DNA of 64,000 bases from Cruorifilaria tuberocauda. Lineage: Eukaryota > Nematoda > Chromadorea > Rhabditida > Onchocercidae. Both the position numbers and the translations under genes were made by a program. Positions 42,334 to 53,793 of this stretch are shown piece by piece. Numbering within the stretch: position 1 is the first letter of the stretch; each line of letters starts with the position of its first letter. The DNA lies in contig JABVXU010000032.1 in assembly GCA_013365365.1 (NCBI GenBank), forward strand, positions 186,001 through 250,000, in the 5' to 3' direction. The notes beneath the pieces are model-generated. The model ran no database searches. It saw nothing but the letters and a program-made list of their open reading frames with translations, and had not been told where the DNA came from.

Positions 42334-43237
42334 TTCACTCCCTTGTAATTATTGCTAATAGCTTCTGTATTGAAGCTTCTTCATTATTTAGGATATTTTT
42401 TCTGTTGTCTACAGTATTTTTTTACCTAGATATGCCTGTACTTAATAATTTTACATCAATTAAATTATGTTCTTTTAATAGATACATTTTTATGCAAATA
42501 ACCTGTTTAACATGTGTTCTACTATTGAAGTAATAGCTGCTACTAAAAGTAGCAATACCGAGAATATGAAAATTTTAATCTTTTCTTATTAATGTGCTAA
42601 TTATATAATGATTAAATATTTTCCCAGCCAACAGTAATGTTATCAAGAGTATATATCATAAGTAGATTATTTTAATATTTTGATAAAATTGCTGATAAAT
42701 ATCATTGCTTTTTATAAGATATATGTTATCCTATATTTAAGCTAGTCTTGAAAGTGATAACGAGGTACACTATATGTAAAATTAAATAGTTATATAGAGT
42801 AATTCTAAAATCTTTGATTTAACTTCTTAGTATGTACGTACAATATTTTATCAGTGTAAGAAGAAACTATAAAATTTATTGAAGAACTAATATGCATTTT
42901 TCGCTTCTAGGTGAGGGTTTTAGGCAAATATACCATCTATTTTAGTTATAATAACATCAGATCTTTAGTACTATAAAATATAATGAAAATATAGGCTTTG
43001 TTAATATATTCTACGTAAATTAGAACTAAGTAACTTTGAGATGCTGCTTTCAAGGTTTCTACATGAAGAGTCCCAGAATTTGCCTGAAGGTAACTGGCAT
43101 TCCTTAATTCCTAGTTCTAGAACCTGAATTTCTTCTTGAATATATAAGCCTTGAAATTATTTTCATCACTGATACCATTTTCATGGTAAAAATAACTAGG
43201 TAAATCTGCTTCACATTTTCTCCTTGATTGGGGAGAG
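42334..43237. other. Gene-poor gap upstream of the 264-aa protein
   Basis: These 900 bases have no gene that I can support. An 80-codon plus-strand frame running out of the antisense of the preceding gene (42291-42533) is T-rich and unlike any family. No RNA gene or stable terminator was seen downstream of htpG. Confidence 0.45.
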
Positions 43238-45151
43238 CTAGATAGGGACTTTATCAAGCAAGTTATTCAGTCTCTTAGCAAATAGATTTGCATTATCCAT
43301 CTCTTCACCTTCCACAATGCAGGCTTGGTAGAACAATAAGAAAACCATATCTTCTAATATCTGAGTTTCACCTTTTTTAGCGTAAGATTTGATTATGTTT
43401 TTTATTACTGGGTGCTTGACATTAATTTCAAATACCTTTGGTGTGCGGTAATTCAATTGTTTTTGTTCACGCAAAAACCGTTCCATTCTCAGATCCATAG
43501 CACCCTCATCAACTGCTAAACACACAGGACTGTCAATTAGCTTCTTAGAAACTTTTACACTTTTTACTAAGTTAGTAAGAACTTTAGTGAAATATTGTAA
43601 TATAGAATCTATATTCTCTTCTTCGCTCTTTTTTTCATCTAATTTATTTTCCTGGTTTTGTTTCCTTGAAGAAAATCTTTCCAAATCGACATCTGAGCGG
43701 GTTACAGATTTAAATTTTTGCTCTCTATATTCGTGAACTACACTAGTCCAGAAATCATCCACTGGATCAATTAGCAGAAGAACTTCTAAACCTTTGCTAA
43801 CAAATCCTTCAAGTTGTGGACTGTTTTTTACAGAATCTAAGTTATTTCCTGTGAGGTAATAAATATATTCTTGCTCAGGCTGCATTCTACTTATATAGTC
43901 ATCAACGCTGACTATTTTATCATCAGCAGTACTATGGAACCTACAAATTGAGAGCAGTGCTTCTCTCTCGTCAGTTGGCATAGCTTCACAAAGGCCCTCT
44001 TTTAATACTGCGCCGAAATTAGTCCAGAACTTTGTATACTCCTCTAAGTTTTTTTTTGCCTTTTTGCTAAGTTCAGATATCACCCGTTTAGTAAGAGATT
44101 TTCTGATTTGCTCAACAATGCGATTATTCTGTAGCGTCTCTCTGCTGATATTGAGAGGTAAATCAGGAGAGTCAACAATACCTTTTAAAAACCGTAGATA
44201 CTGCGGTATAATTTGCACATTATCTTCAGTAATAAATACTTTGTTTACGTATAATTTTACAGAACAACGCCTGTCTGGATGGAATAGATCAAAAGGCTTG
44301 ATAGAGGGAATGTAAAGCAGATTTGTGTATTCTATTGCTCCTTCATTTTTGTTATGCAATATCATCCAAGGCTCGCCACCAACATGTGCAACACTCCGAA
44401 AGAAATCATTGTGCTTTTCTTGAGTAACTTCATTTTTAGGTCTAGTCCAAATTGCAGCCTTACTGTTTAATTTTTCACTTTTGCCTTCCTCGTCTATAAA
44501 TTCAACAGGAGAATTTATGTGATCAGAGTAAGTAGTGACAATATTTTCTATACGAAATTTATCTAAAAATTCATCCTCCTCAGGACGTATTACTAAGGTA
44601 ATTTTAGTCCCACGAACAATGGGATCATTTGATTTACTGATTGAATATTTTCCATCTCCTTTGGATTCCCAAACCCAAGATTCTTTTTCTCCTGCTTTTC
44701 GAGATTCAACTTTCACTTGTGAGGCAACCATGAAACTTGAGTAGAAGCCTACACCAAACTTTCCAATTAGTTCTATAGTTTTTTTTGAGTCTTTATTATT
44801 TTTGATTGCTTCCAGAAACTTTTGTGTGCCAGAACTAGCAATTGTACCAAGGTTATCTATTAAGTCCTGCCGATTCATTCCAATACCGTTATCAGTTATG
44901 TATAGCTCATTCTTATCTTTATTAACACTAATGGTAATTTTTAATTCATCATTTGAACCTAATAAATTAGGATCTAATTGAGATTCGTAGCGTAATTTAT
45001 CACATGCATCTGATGCGTTTGATATCAATTCACGCAGAAAGATACCCTTGTTAGTGTAGAGTGAATGAATTACTATATTTAGTACTTTCTCTATCTCAGC
45101 ATCAAATTTTAAATTTTCAGTTTCTTGTACGTTCTGCACCTTAAACTCCAT
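43238..45151 (-). CDS. htpG: Molecular chaperone HtpG (Hsp90)
   Basis: HtpG is the bacterial Hsp90, an ATP-driven dimeric chaperone in the cytoplasm. The 637-aa protein has the GHKL ATP-binding motifs [28 protein letters not shown] and [11 protein letters not shown]. The middle domain includes [13 protein letters not shown], and a C-terminal dimerisation region follows. Start ATG 45151. It stands alone, bounded by gene-poor regions on both sides. Confidence 0.97.
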   Translation of the reverse strand: MEFKVQNVQETENLKFDAEIEKVLNIVIHSLYTNKGIFLRELISNASDACDKLRYESQLDPNLLGSNDELKITISVNKDKNELYITDNGIGMNRQDLIDNLGTIASSGTQKFLEAIKNNKDSKKTIELIGKFGVGFYSSFMVASQVKVESRKAGEKESWVWESKGDGKYSISKSNDPIVRGTKITLVIRPEEDEFLDKFRIENIVTTYSDHINSPVEFIDEEGKSEKLNSKAAIWTRPKNEVTQEKHNDFFRSVAHVGGEPWMILHNKNEGAIEYTNLLYIPSIKPFDLFHPDRRCSVKLYVNKVFITEDNVQIIPQYLRFLKGIVDSPDLPLNISRETLQNNRIVEQIRKSLTKRVISELSKKAKKNLEEYTKFWTNFGAVLKEGLCEAMPTDEREALLSICRFHSTADDKIVSVDDYISRMQPEQEYIYYLTGNNLDSVKNSPQLEGFVSKGLEVLLLIDPVDDFWTSVVHEYREQKFKSVTRSDVDLERFSSRKQNQENKLDEKKSEEENIDSILQYFTKVLTNLVKSVKVSKKLIDSPVCLAVDEGAMDLRMERFLREQKQLNYRTPKVFEINVKHPVIKNIIKSYAKKGETQILEDMVFLLFYQACIVEGEEMDNANLFAKRLNNLLDKVPI

Positions 45152-46347
45152 TATTACCTATTACTTAATGATCTAAGTATTACACTGCAATCTTTCAAGG
45201 TTTCATATACATCAAAATTAATAGATCTATCTTACTATTCTACTAGTTTAGGTATCATAGTTGTGTAATCAAGTGCTTTTTTATAAATACTTAAAGCGAA
45301 TTGTCTTTCAATGTCTATTGTTTACCTCATTTACTTTAGAGAGAGTACTGATATACATTCACTTGTTTATTGTTTTATTTCCTGCTCGTTTAGACTTTGT
45401 TTATGCTTTGTCCTTGACTGGAGAACTTTACAAAATGCTTGCTTTTGTTTGGTGGATTGGATCTGCACAGCTAATTCTTAAGCGAGACCTTTAGCGTTAA
45501 AGTTAATATCACTATTAGCAATGTTTGGAGAAGTTACATCTTGTGCTAAAGATTTTGTATGTACACTGGTATTAAGAGCTTTACTCTGACAATTAGAAAT
45601 GCTTTCTGACGCTAAGTTTCATTTCTTTCCTATTGAGGATTTATAAAGATGGTTTGATCTATTCTTATCTATTATATCGTTATCATTTGGTATGTTTTGA
45701 GCTACTGTCTTAATACTAGAAATGTTCTTTCATCATTTTTACCTGATCAAAAAGTTGTTTTTCTAATATTTTCTTCGGAAAGTGTATTAGAGAACTAAAA
45801 AGCTTTTCATTATTTGATTTATTTCTTTCGAGATTCTTGCAAAGATGCTGGACTAAAAACATAGTGAGGTAGAGTTTATATACCTGTATAGAAGCTTCAG
45901 TAACTTGTTATTGCTGTTAAATCTACTTCTTTTACTTGTAGTAATATAGCAAAGTTCTTTTCTCACTATATGTTGATTACCAGGTTTACCTATTCTTTAA
46001 ATTCTTCATTTTATTTGCAAGACCTTTACATTTAAAACTTTATAGTATTTTTATTGACTTATTTAAGATATTAGCTTTCTCTTATTACGGAACCATTGGA
46101 GATATATTTAGAGACTTCAGAGAGCATCTTTAAATCTCGTTTCAATATTTTTATTAAAAGCATATCTTCAACTTAATCATCTTGTTTTCACTAAGTAAAG
46201 GGTGTAAAGCTAGCACGTTAGCTTATTATATATGGCTAGTTAATATAGCTTATAACAAATAGTATTTCTTACTCTCACCAATGGAGGTACTATTTATACT
46301 CTTTTATCAAAATGTTGTTTACTTGTTAACTCAAATTACGTAACAAT
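45152..46347. other. Gap between htpG and the HAD phosphatase gene
   Basis: This 1.2-kb region separates two divergent genes. A TTG-started frame of 77 codons (45261-45494) has no recognisable domain and is not called. I see no heat-shock type promoter or CIRCE element for htpG by eye, and no RNA gene. Confidence 0.45.
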
Positions 46348-46992
46348 GTGGAGATGAAAAATAACTCATTAGCAGTGGTATTTGACTGGGATAATACCTT
46401 GGTTGACACCAAAGACAATATTTCCAATGCTATTAAGCATACTTTAGACTCAATGGGGTATAGTAATAAAGCAGCTAATAGGAATTTTCATGAACCAAGA
46501 AAGAACTACATGGTCAACTTATTTGGCAGTCAGTGGAAAAAAGCAGATCAGATATACCAGCAATACTTAGACAATGCACTGTTGCAGAATATTACCCTAA
46601 ACCAAGGAGTAGGGGAAATGCTGCAGAAATTGAAGAGTAATAATATTTATCTAGCAATAGTTAGTAATAAGAAGAATATTAATCTACGCAAAGAAGTTGC
46701 CTATTTTAGGCTGGACTCTTACTTTAAAAAAGTAGTAGGTTCATCTGACACTGCAGAAGATAAGCCGTCTGCAACCCCGTTACTGTTTGCGCTGGAAGAA
46801 AATGTTTTACATGTAAGCAGGGAAAATGTATTTTTTGTTGGAGATAGTATCACGGATATTTTGTGTGCACAAAATGCGAATTGTCTACCAATCATATATG
46901 GCCAATCAATAAGTGGATACGAAGATTTGTTATGTTTTCAACATTTTGATAAACTTACAGATTTCATAATCAAATATTTAAAAGATAGGTAA
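46348..46992 (+). CDS. HAD-superfamily phosphatase, phosphoglycolate-phosphatase-like
   Basis: The 214-aa protein has HAD motif I FDWDNTLVDT with both catalytic Asp, motif II VSNKK, a Lys in EDKPSATPL, and motif IV FFVGDSITDI. The cap region is alpha-helical, as in Gph-type enzymes. The exact substrate is unknown. It starts with GTG 46348 or ATG 46354. Its stop codon overlaps the start of the RDD gene by one base (TAATG), so the two are translationally coupled. Confidence 0.88.
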   Translation: MEMKNNSLAVVFDWDNTLVDTKDNISNAIKHTLDSMGYSNKAANRNFHEPRKNYMVNLFGSQWKKADQIYQQYLDNALLQNITLNQGVGEMLQKLKSNNIYLAIVSNKKNINLRKEVAYFRLDSYFKKVVGSSDTAEDKPSATPLLFALEENVLHVSRENVFFVGDSITDILCAQNANCLPIIYGQSISGYEDLLCFQHFDKLTDFIIKYLKDR

Positions 46993-47486
46993 TGAACACC
47001 ATTACAGAGATTGCTAGTATACAAAGGCGCTTTTGCGCATATTTACTGGATATAATAATTTTGCTAGTCCCAACATTGTTGATTGTTCTTTTGTTAAAGG
47101 ATTTTCCATTAATTTTATACTTGCTATATATATGTATAAATTGCAGTTATTTTACATATTTTATATCTTCTGCAACTCAAGCAACTCCAGGTCAGAAGTT
47201 AATGAACATATATACCATAAGCTTAGACGGTTCTAAGATAGACTTAAGCTTGGCGTTTGATAAAAGCATCTCTCAGTTTTTCCTTCCATTATTAAACAAT
47301 GTAATAATTATCCTAATCGAGCTTTTTAAAGATCAGGAAGCATTAGTGAATTTCTTAAACTTTCTGGAAGTAGTTATAATACTACTTACCTTTTGTTGGT
47401 ATTTGGTAGCTTGTTTTTCTAAAAAGAAACAGACATGCCATGATATGCTGTTTGGTACAATTGTTGTAAAAGGGAATATGAAATGA
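46992..47486 (+). CDS. RDD-family membrane protein
   Basis: The 164-aa protein begins with the family signature, RRFCAYLLDIIILL, holding the Arg and Asp residues. It has about four hydrophobic helices. TPGQKLMNIY is a second family feature, and the C-terminal CHDMLFGTIVV is also typical. RDD proteins sit in the inner membrane and some act as ion transporters. The function here is unknown. It is coupled to the HAD phosphatase. Confidence 0.88.
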   Translation: MNTITEIASIQRRFCAYLLDIIILLVPTLLIVLLLKDFPLILYLLYICINCSYFTYFISSATQATPGQKLMNIYTISLDGSKIDLSLAFDKSISQFFLPLLNNVIIILIELFKDQEALVNFLNFLEVVIILLTFCWYLVACFSKKKQTCHDMLFGTIVVKGNMK

Positions 47487-47995
47487 ATGACATGATTTAA
47501 TATCATGTAGATTATATTGCTAAATATAACTAAAGAAAGGTTGCTAGCAAAGAAATAGTGAAGTATTTGATAAGTACAAACCGGTTAATTGACTCCTGTG
47601 TATAAGTGCTTTTTATATTTTATACTTCTATAAGATAATAGAATTAGTATATAGAAAAGATAAAAAATAAGTTTAAAAAGAACTTATACTTATAAGTAAG
47701 CTGAATAACTTCTTGTTTATATATGCAATACTTTCGATGCTTGAATAAGGTTTTAAGATATGATGGAAAAGTTCCCAAGTAGATAATGAGAAAAATTTTA
47801 AGAAGTAATTTAAAGTTATGGGAAGGTTTGTAAGACTGCAAAGAGGCAATTTTCACTTAAAAAGAAGGATCCTATTGGGATAATGCAATAAAGGAGCTGT
47901 TGAAAAATGGTAGGAATATTCACATTCAATCAATTAAAAAGTAGATTATCCTTGTTAAGCTTATAGATATTAAAAATCTCTTAAGAGAATATAAA
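47487..47995. other. Gap upstream of the SURF1 gene
   Basis: About 510 bases without a supported gene. A minus-strand frame of 70 codons at 47644-47856 is Lys/Phe/Leu-rich and has no family resemblance. No clear promoter for the SURF1 gene could be singled out. Confidence 0.4.
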
Positions 47996-48619
47996 ATGTT
48001 AAAAAAAGTGATATTTATTTTAGTCATACCATGTATTCTTCTTTTCTCTTTAGGATTATGGCAATTATTCAGATTATGCTGGAAAAATAATATTATCAAT
48101 AATATGAGCCTTCCGGTTGTTTATCTATTGTCCAGTGAGGATCTCACAGAATTTAATTATAGGCATGTCAAAATTGGTGGGATTCTAAGTAATATAGAAT
48201 TATATGTTTTTGCAGGACAGCGTGGCTATTACGTATTATCTCCAATGCTGCTCACTACTGGACACTACATGTTAGTAAATAAAGGAGTGATTAAAGAGAA
48301 AAAAAAGGAGATGCCAAAAGTGGGAAAGGTGTCTGTAAGCGGCATTTTGCATTGCGATAGTAGTAAAAGCAAAGGTTGGCTAATTAAGAATGATACTACT
48401 TTGAACACGTGGTTTACTTTAAGTCCAGAAGAAATATCCGATGAACTTGGTATTAAATTTGAGAAGTGTATGCTTTGGCAAAAAGACTTTGGCTATAGAT
48501 TAACTATACAGCCAGTAAAACACTTGGAATACGCAGTGACTTGGTTTTCACTTCTCTTGATTTGGTTAATTGTGTATATAGCATATTATAGACAAAACAA
48601 GTATTCTCCCAAAAGTTGA
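47996..48619 (+). CDS. SURF1-family cytochrome oxidase assembly protein
   Basis: SURF1 proteins help assemble haem a3 into cytochrome c oxidase at the inner membrane. The 207-aa protein has the expected layout of one N-terminal transmembrane helix (VIFILVIPCILLFSLGLWQL), a periplasmic domain and one C-terminal helix (WFSLLLIWLIVYIAYY). The WQLFRL segment after helix 1, the HVKIGGIL block, GYYVLSPML and MLVNKGVI match family positions. Start ATG 47996. It fits with the respiratory genes elsewhere in the window. Confidence 0.88.
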   Translation: MLKKVIFILVIPCILLFSLGLWQLFRLCWKNNIINNMSLPVVYLLSSEDLTEFNYRHVKIGGILSNIELYVFAGQRGYYVLSPMLLTTGHYMLVNKGVIKEKKKEMPKVGKVSVSGILHCDSSKSKGWLIKNDTTLNTWFTLSPEEISDELGIKFEKCMLWQKDFGYRLTIQPVKHLEYAVTWFSLLLIWLIVYIAYYRQNKYSPKS

Positions 48620-49717
48620 TAAATATCGTATACATATTGCATTGCAGGTGATTTATCAGTGAATGTAGTAATTCAAGTTATAAATGTAGGGAATTTAGGA
48701 AAAAAGAAATATGATTCTAGTTATATACTAGAATAACAGTACTTAATGTAAAGACTGAAGTGCAATATGTAAGTTACCTTGATGTTCAGAAACTTCCTTT
48801 GAAAGGTAAAACAGATAGCAGATGATGGTTATCTACTAATTCCAATCCTTGAGTATGGTATGTATCATAAGTTACTTACTTAACATATATCCATTGAATT
48901 TTCTACATTGCATTCAAGCTTATATTGAACTATTTGTTTTCGACTAAAAGTATTAATAAAGCATAATACTTCCTAAAGTTGCATACAGATTAAGTATGAT
49001 GGATCATTAATATACCCTTCACTTAAGATTTAGCACTTCTCATACAACCAAGCAACAGTGGTTAGAATATTTTGAAGCTTCATACTTTATATGATACATT
49101 CTTACTTGAATACTTCCTACCTTGAAAAGTAAAAAGTCAACAAAAATAATTTATTTTAAGAAACTCTATTCATAATTTTATTACTATGAGAATTCTTAAG
49201 AGACATAGGGAGATTAGCTAACAACCTGGATCTTAGATTAAAACTGAGCATAGTATAATAAGGCAATCTAGCTAAAGTAATGTGATATTTATGCTATTAA
49301 ATCAAGGTTAATTACATGTTCTTGTGGAGCTTCTTTATTAAGAACAGGGAATATTTCTGTAGACTTTTTTGAGCTACAGTATTGATCTATGCAGCTCAGC
49401 AGAGCAGTTCAGATACAAAGATTGAGCTTATATCATAAATGAGATGAGCTAGATATTTCTATGTGTTTGAAGATTAGTGAGCCTTTCATCACATTATACT
49501 TAAATACCATATGTTAGTGATAAAGAAACTTTTTTAGATCATGCTACTAGCTATGATTGATTAACTAATAAAAAAGATTAATTTATTATGTCTATGTCAT
49601 TTATAGTAGAATGCTAAGTCTGATTCAAAAGCTTACCTTAATTCAATTAAAATTCTAAAATTTTTATTTTTTATCCATGCGAGGTAAAATGAAGTCTATG
49701 AACTTGATTCCTACTTT
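48620..49717. other. Gap between convergent SURF1 and ftsH
   Basis: This 1.1-kb gap has no intact gene. A short coding-like run near 48808-48886 (QIADDGYLLIPILEYGMY) hints at a decayed gene but cannot be assigned. No rho-independent terminator with a GC-rich stem was found for either flanking gene. Confidence 0.4.
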
Positions 49718-51553
49718 TTATAGAGATGATTTCCTGACTTTTTCTTTACATTCATTTTCGCTTTTTGTGATCTTTTTCCCATTTAGAATATCTTTGATTT
49801 CATCCCCAGTTAAAGTCTCAAATTCTAGTAAGTTTTCAGCAATTAGTTCTAGGTCTTTGCGACATTTGATTAAGATATCCTTTGCCTTCTCATAACATAA
49901 AGATATAATTCTTTTTACCTCCTCATCTATAAGCTTCATAGTATCTTCTGAAATTATATCAGACACATATACATTTTGTTCACGGTTGTGATATATAGGT
50001 CCTATTTTATCACTCATCCCCCATTTTGTCACCATAGCACGTGATAAATCAGATGCTTGTTTTATATCAGAAGATGCACCGCTTGTGACTTTGTCGTAAC
50101 CAAAAATCAGCTCTTCTGCCACTCTTCCACCCATGGCAACTGTGATATCTGCTATCATTTTTTCTCTTGTGTGAGATACCCTATCTGTTTCTGGTAATCT
50201 CATAACTAAACCTAGAGCCCTACCTCTTGGGATAATAGTTGCTTTGTGTATTGGATCAGAAGCAGACATGTTAACAGCAGTTATTGCATGACCAGCTTCG
50301 TGGTACGCAGTGAGTTTTCTCTCCTCTTCTGTCATAACTAAGGACCTCCTTTCCACGCCCATCATAACTTTATCACGTGCATATTCAAAATCATCCATGG
50401 TAACAATTTTCTTATTCCTTCTTGCAGCAATAAGTGCAGATTCATTTACTAGATTTGCCAGATCAGCTCCTGAAAACCCAGGTGTTCCTCTTGCAACTGT
50501 TTTTACGTTTACATCTGGTGCTATAGATATCTTTCTTATATGAGTATTTAATATCTTTTCTCGTCCATTTATATCAGGTAAAGAGATGGTAATTTGTCTA
50601 TCAAAACGTCCTGGTCTAAGCAATGCTGGGTCTAAAACATCAGGGCGATTAGTTGCTGCAACTATTATTACACCCTCATTAGATTCAAATCCATCCATTT
50701 CGACTAGTAACTGATTTAATGTTTGTTCTCTCTCATCGTTGCCGCCACCAAGGCCAATGCCACGATGTCTGCCTACTGCATCTATCTCATCTATGAAAAT
50801 TATACAAGGAGCATTTTTTTTTCCTTGATCAAACATATCACGAACACGGCTTGCACCAACGCCAACAAACATTTCAACGAAATCAGATCCAGAGATACTA
50901 AAAAACGGTACATTGGCTTCTCCTGCAATCGCACGAGCGAGTAGGGTTTTACCAGTTCCAGGAGAGCCAATTAGAAGACACCCTTTTGGTATTTTCCCAC
51001 CCAATACCTGAAATTTGTGCCTATGTTTAAGAAAGTCAACAATTTCTACTAGCTCTTCTTTTGCCTCATCGATTCCAGCGACATCATCGAACGTTACTTT
51101 TTTCCCACTAGTCATGAGCCTGGCTTTTGATTTACCAAAGCTTATGGTTCTGTTGCCTCCTACTTGTGTTTGTTTTAAGAGAAAGAGCAATAATCCAATA
51201 AAGATGAATGTTGGAATCCATTGAATGAATAATCCACCAATTATACTCATTGCAGAATCTCCAGTTGAAAAGGAGAATCTAACTTTTTTGTCATGTAAGT
51301 TTTTTATTAAGTCACTGTATATAATACTACTTGAATTGAAGCTTGATCCATCTCTGAACCTTCCTTCAATGCTCTGATTTCTTATGACAACATTTTCTAT
51401 GTCATCATTTTCCAGTCTGGTTAAAAACTCTGAAAAAGGTATAGTTATTTTACTTTTACCTATACCTATATTTCCACTGAATTGAATATAAGCAATAGAA
51501 ATAAGTACAACTATTACTAACCAAATCAATAAGCCTTCTAGAAACTTTTTCAT
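49718..51553 (-). CDS. ftsH: ATP-dependent zinc metalloprotease FtsH
   Basis: FtsH is the membrane-anchored AAA+ protease for damaged membrane and regulatory proteins. The 611-aa protein has two N-terminal transmembrane helices (residues about 5-24 and 103-127), Walker A GSPGTGKT, Walker [12 protein letters not shown], the second region of homology [20 protein letters not shown], and the zinc site HEAGH. Start ATG 51553 is 12 bases after tilS, matching the conserved tilS-ftsH pair of alphaproteobacteria. Confidence 0.98.
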   Translation of the reverse strand: MKKFLEGLLIWLVIVVLISIAYIQFSGNIGIGKSKITIPFSEFLTRLENDDIENVVIRNQSIEGRFRDGSSFNSSSIIYSDLIKNLHDKKVRFSFSTGDSAMSIIGGLFIQWIPTFIFIGLLLFLLKQTQVGGNRTISFGKSKARLMTSGKKVTFDDVAGIDEAKEELVEIVDFLKHRHKFQVLGGKIPKGCLLIGSPGTGKTLLARAIAGEANVPFFSISGSDFVEMFVGVGASRVRDMFDQGKKNAPCIIFIDEIDAVGRHRGIGLGGGNDEREQTLNQLLVEMDGFESNEGVIIVAATNRPDVLDPALLRPGRFDRQITISLPDINGREKILNTHIRKISIAPDVNVKTVARGTPGFSGADLANLVNESALIAARRNKKIVTMDDFEYARDKVMMGVERRSLVMTEEERKLTAYHEAGHAITAVNMSASDPIHKATIIPRGRALGLVMRLPETDRVSHTREKMIADITVAMGGRVAEELIFGYDKVTSGASSDIKQASDLSRAMVTKWGMSDKIGPIYHNREQNVYVSDIISEDTMKLIDEEVKRIISLCYEKAKDILIKCRKDLELIAENLLEFETLTGDEIKDILNGKKITKSENECKEKVRKSSL

Positions 51554-51565
51554 TATTACTTTTAA

Positions 51566-52861
51566 CTAGACATCAATTAAGCTTACCAGATTTTGTTTTA
51601 CTATACTATTAGCAATGAATTGGATCTTATTGTTATTAATATTTTCTCCATCGTAATTTATGTATGGGTACGCCAGTACATTTCCATCTTTTTGTACTAC
51701 AGGTAAAGAGTAAAAAACTTCAAAGCAACAATTATAATCTTTAAAAAATTTAGGAATCTTTTTTATTTTTTTTAGCGGGATGATAGTTACTGAATGCTCC
51801 TGATCTCCAAGTATTGTGCAACTAAATCTGTTATCCCATTTAATAGGACCATTTAATGGCAAACTTACGGATACTTCTTGTATTTTTGATGACTCCCTAA
51901 TTACTAATATGTTTTCCTTATGCTTTCTTATTTTGCACTCAGAAATCATACAATTAATATTGGCATCCTTTTGAAATATTTTATTAAAGATTGCTATAAG
52001 ACTCTTGTATCTTGGTTTATAGTATTTACTGCTAATTACCATTATGGAATAAAGAAGAAGTCTTAAGGCTATTTCCTCTGGCAATTTATAAAATTCACTT
52101 AGTCTTATTTCAATATACCCAAGATCATGAATATCAACACATTCATTAAATGCAAGACGCGTATAGTACATTAGTGCTTTTACGGCTCTTTTTATGTGAA
52201 AAGCTGTAAGGCATATTCGCTCCGTTAAAATCCGCTGATTATCACTTGCTTTAAGTAAATTACGGTATAGTGTACGCTTGTATCCTAAGTACTGATTACT
52301 TTTATCTTCAATCCACTTTAACTGGTAAAAATTTGCATATTTCTTTACTTCATCACGACTAAAATTTAACATTGGCCTTAATATATGTATGCCATTAAAA
52401 AAAAATTTGCAATCCATGGATGATAAACCATCCATCCCACTACCGCGTTCAAGCCTAAGCAGAAATGTTTCTGCTTGATCATCTTTATGGTGGGCAGTAA
52501 GCAGGTACTTAATACCATTGTTGCTGCACCATTCTGTTAGCAGATTATATCGTGCTGTCCGCGCTTGTAACTGAACGTTGCCTTTGATATTTTGCTTTTC
52601 CCAGTTCAGTATAAATGATTCCTTTACTCCAAGTTTTTTTGCATAACCTAGGACAAATTCAGCTTCTTCTTTTGATTCTGAACGCAAACCATGGTTCACT
52701 GTTAGTGATACAGGAAGTGAATACTGTATTCTCTTTGTCCAACTAACCATTAAATGTAGCAATGTTATGCTATCAATACCTCCTGAAACTGCAACTGCAA
52801 CTTTGTTATTATGTATGACGAAATTCTTAATTATATTTTGAAACAATGATTCTAATTCCAT
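51566..52861 (-). CDS. tilS: tRNA(Ile)-lysidine synthase
   Basis: TilS converts cytidine 34 of the CAU tRNA-Ile to lysidine, so that it reads AUA. The 431-aa protein has the PP-loop SGGIDS at residues 26-31, the downstream [21 protein letters not shown] region, and a long C-terminal part. Start ATG 52861. It lies between pal and ftsH on the same strand. Confidence 0.95.
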   Translation of the reverse strand: MELESLFQNIIKNFVIHNNKVAVAVSGGIDSITLLHLMVSWTKRIQYSLPVSLTVNHGLRSESKEEAEFVLGYAKKLGVKESFILNWEKQNIKGNVQLQARTARYNLLTEWCSNNGIKYLLTAHHKDDQAETFLLRLERGSGMDGLSSMDCKFFFNGIHILRPMLNFSRDEVKKYANFYQLKWIEDKSNQYLGYKRTLYRNLLKASDNQRILTERICLTAFHIKRAVKALMYYTRLAFNECVDIHDLGYIEIRLSEFYKLPEEIALRLLLYSIMVISSKYYKPRYKSLIAIFNKIFQKDANINCMISECKIRKHKENILVIRESSKIQEVSVSLPLNGPIKWDNRFSCTILGDQEHSVTIIPLKKIKKIPKFFKDYNCCFEVFYSLPVVQKDGNVLAYPYINYDGENINNNKIQFIANSIVKQNLVSLIDV

Positions 52862-53008
52862 TATTACTCCTTGAAGATTTGCTTCATAAAATTAACCACC
52901 AAATAAGTGAGGATTATTGGATTCTCATAATCATACTCTAGTAGATTATCTTGTAATCTCTAGTGTCTCTTTTTTAATACTAGAATTTCTATTGCTTCTT
53001 CATACAAT

Positions 53009-53030
53009 TCCCAGTGTTTTAACACTGGGA
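53009..53030. other. Perfect inverted repeat between pal and tilS
   Basis: TCCCAGTGTT and AACACTGGGA form a 10-base perfect inverted repeat with two bases between them, allowing a 9-bp stem with a 4-base loop. It begins 21 bases after the pal stop on the minus strand. There is no strong T run, so it could act as a partial terminator, an mRNA 3' stabiliser or a dispersed palindromic element. Confidence 0.55.
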
Positions 53031-53050
53031 TCTAGTTTCTAAGCGAGAAA

Positions 53051-53530
53051 TTATTTATTTATTTTAGAGAATAAAAACTCCACCCTGCGGTTTTTAGCAT
53101 GCTGCCTTTCATACTTGGAGTTTTTAGAGTCATCTTGTACATAAACTATAGGTTCAGTTTCGCCCCTAGAAGCAGTTTTTATTCTATTTTCTAGGTAAGG
53201 TGCACAATTAACCATAAACTTTTTAGCTGTGTCTGCTCTTCTTTCACCTAATGCAACATTGTATTCATAGGAACCACGATTATCAGTATGTCCAATTACA
53301 GTAACCTTTATATCAGGGTTATTTTGTAATACCTCTATTACATCGAGCAATACACCTGCTCCTACTTCATTAATATTAGATTTATCATAATCGAAGAAAA
53401 CTCTTTTTTCACTTATCTGTTTGACAACAAAATCTGTTTTATCTATTGTAATCCCACCTTTCTTTTGGCAAGAGCTTACACCAGTAAGCAAAAAACAAGA
53501 ACAACACATCAAAATCAATCTACTCCACAT
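53051..53530 (-). CDS. pal: Peptidoglycan-associated lipoprotein Pal (OmpA family)
   Basis: Pal is an outer-membrane lipoprotein of the Tol-Pal system that contacts peptidoglycan or its remnant and is a surface-exposed OmpA-like protein in this family. The 159-aa protein has a lipoprotein signal with lipobox LTGVSSC (acylated Cys21). An OmpA-like domain follows, with the motif VIGHTDNRGSYEYNVALGE and NRRVEF near the end. A full GGAGGT ribosome site lies five bases or so before ATG 53530. It heads the order pal-tilS-ftsH; ybgF, usually next to pal, is absent. Confidence 0.94.
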   Translation of the reverse strand: MWSRLILMCCSCFLLTGVSSCQKKGGITIDKTDFVVKQISEKRVFFDYDKSNINEVGAGVLLDVIEVLQNNPDIKVTVIGHTDNRGSYEYNVALGERRADTAKKFMVNCAPYLENRIKTASRGETEPIVYVQDDSKNSKYERQHAKNRRVEFLFSKINK

Positions 53531-53793
53531 TACTAACCTCCATTTTTAAAATAGTGTATGGTTTAACTTTTGTTAATCACTCTATACTGTAGTATAGTCA
53601 AGAAAAATAAAACACTAAACACTTTTCTATAATCTTGCATTTAATTTTCTAATAAGATGCTTGTGCTTTTACAGAAAAAGCTGGTAAAGGCATAATGCGC
53701 AATTTTTTATTGTACTTTGAATAAATATACTTTTAACTTTATTGTTAATCTAGTGATGTTAGACAAAATTTTTCTAGAAATAATTGAGCAGAT

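Noticed and set aside
45261..45494. TTG-started frame of 77 codons
   Set aside because: No ribosome site, no family, and composition typical of AT-rich noise.
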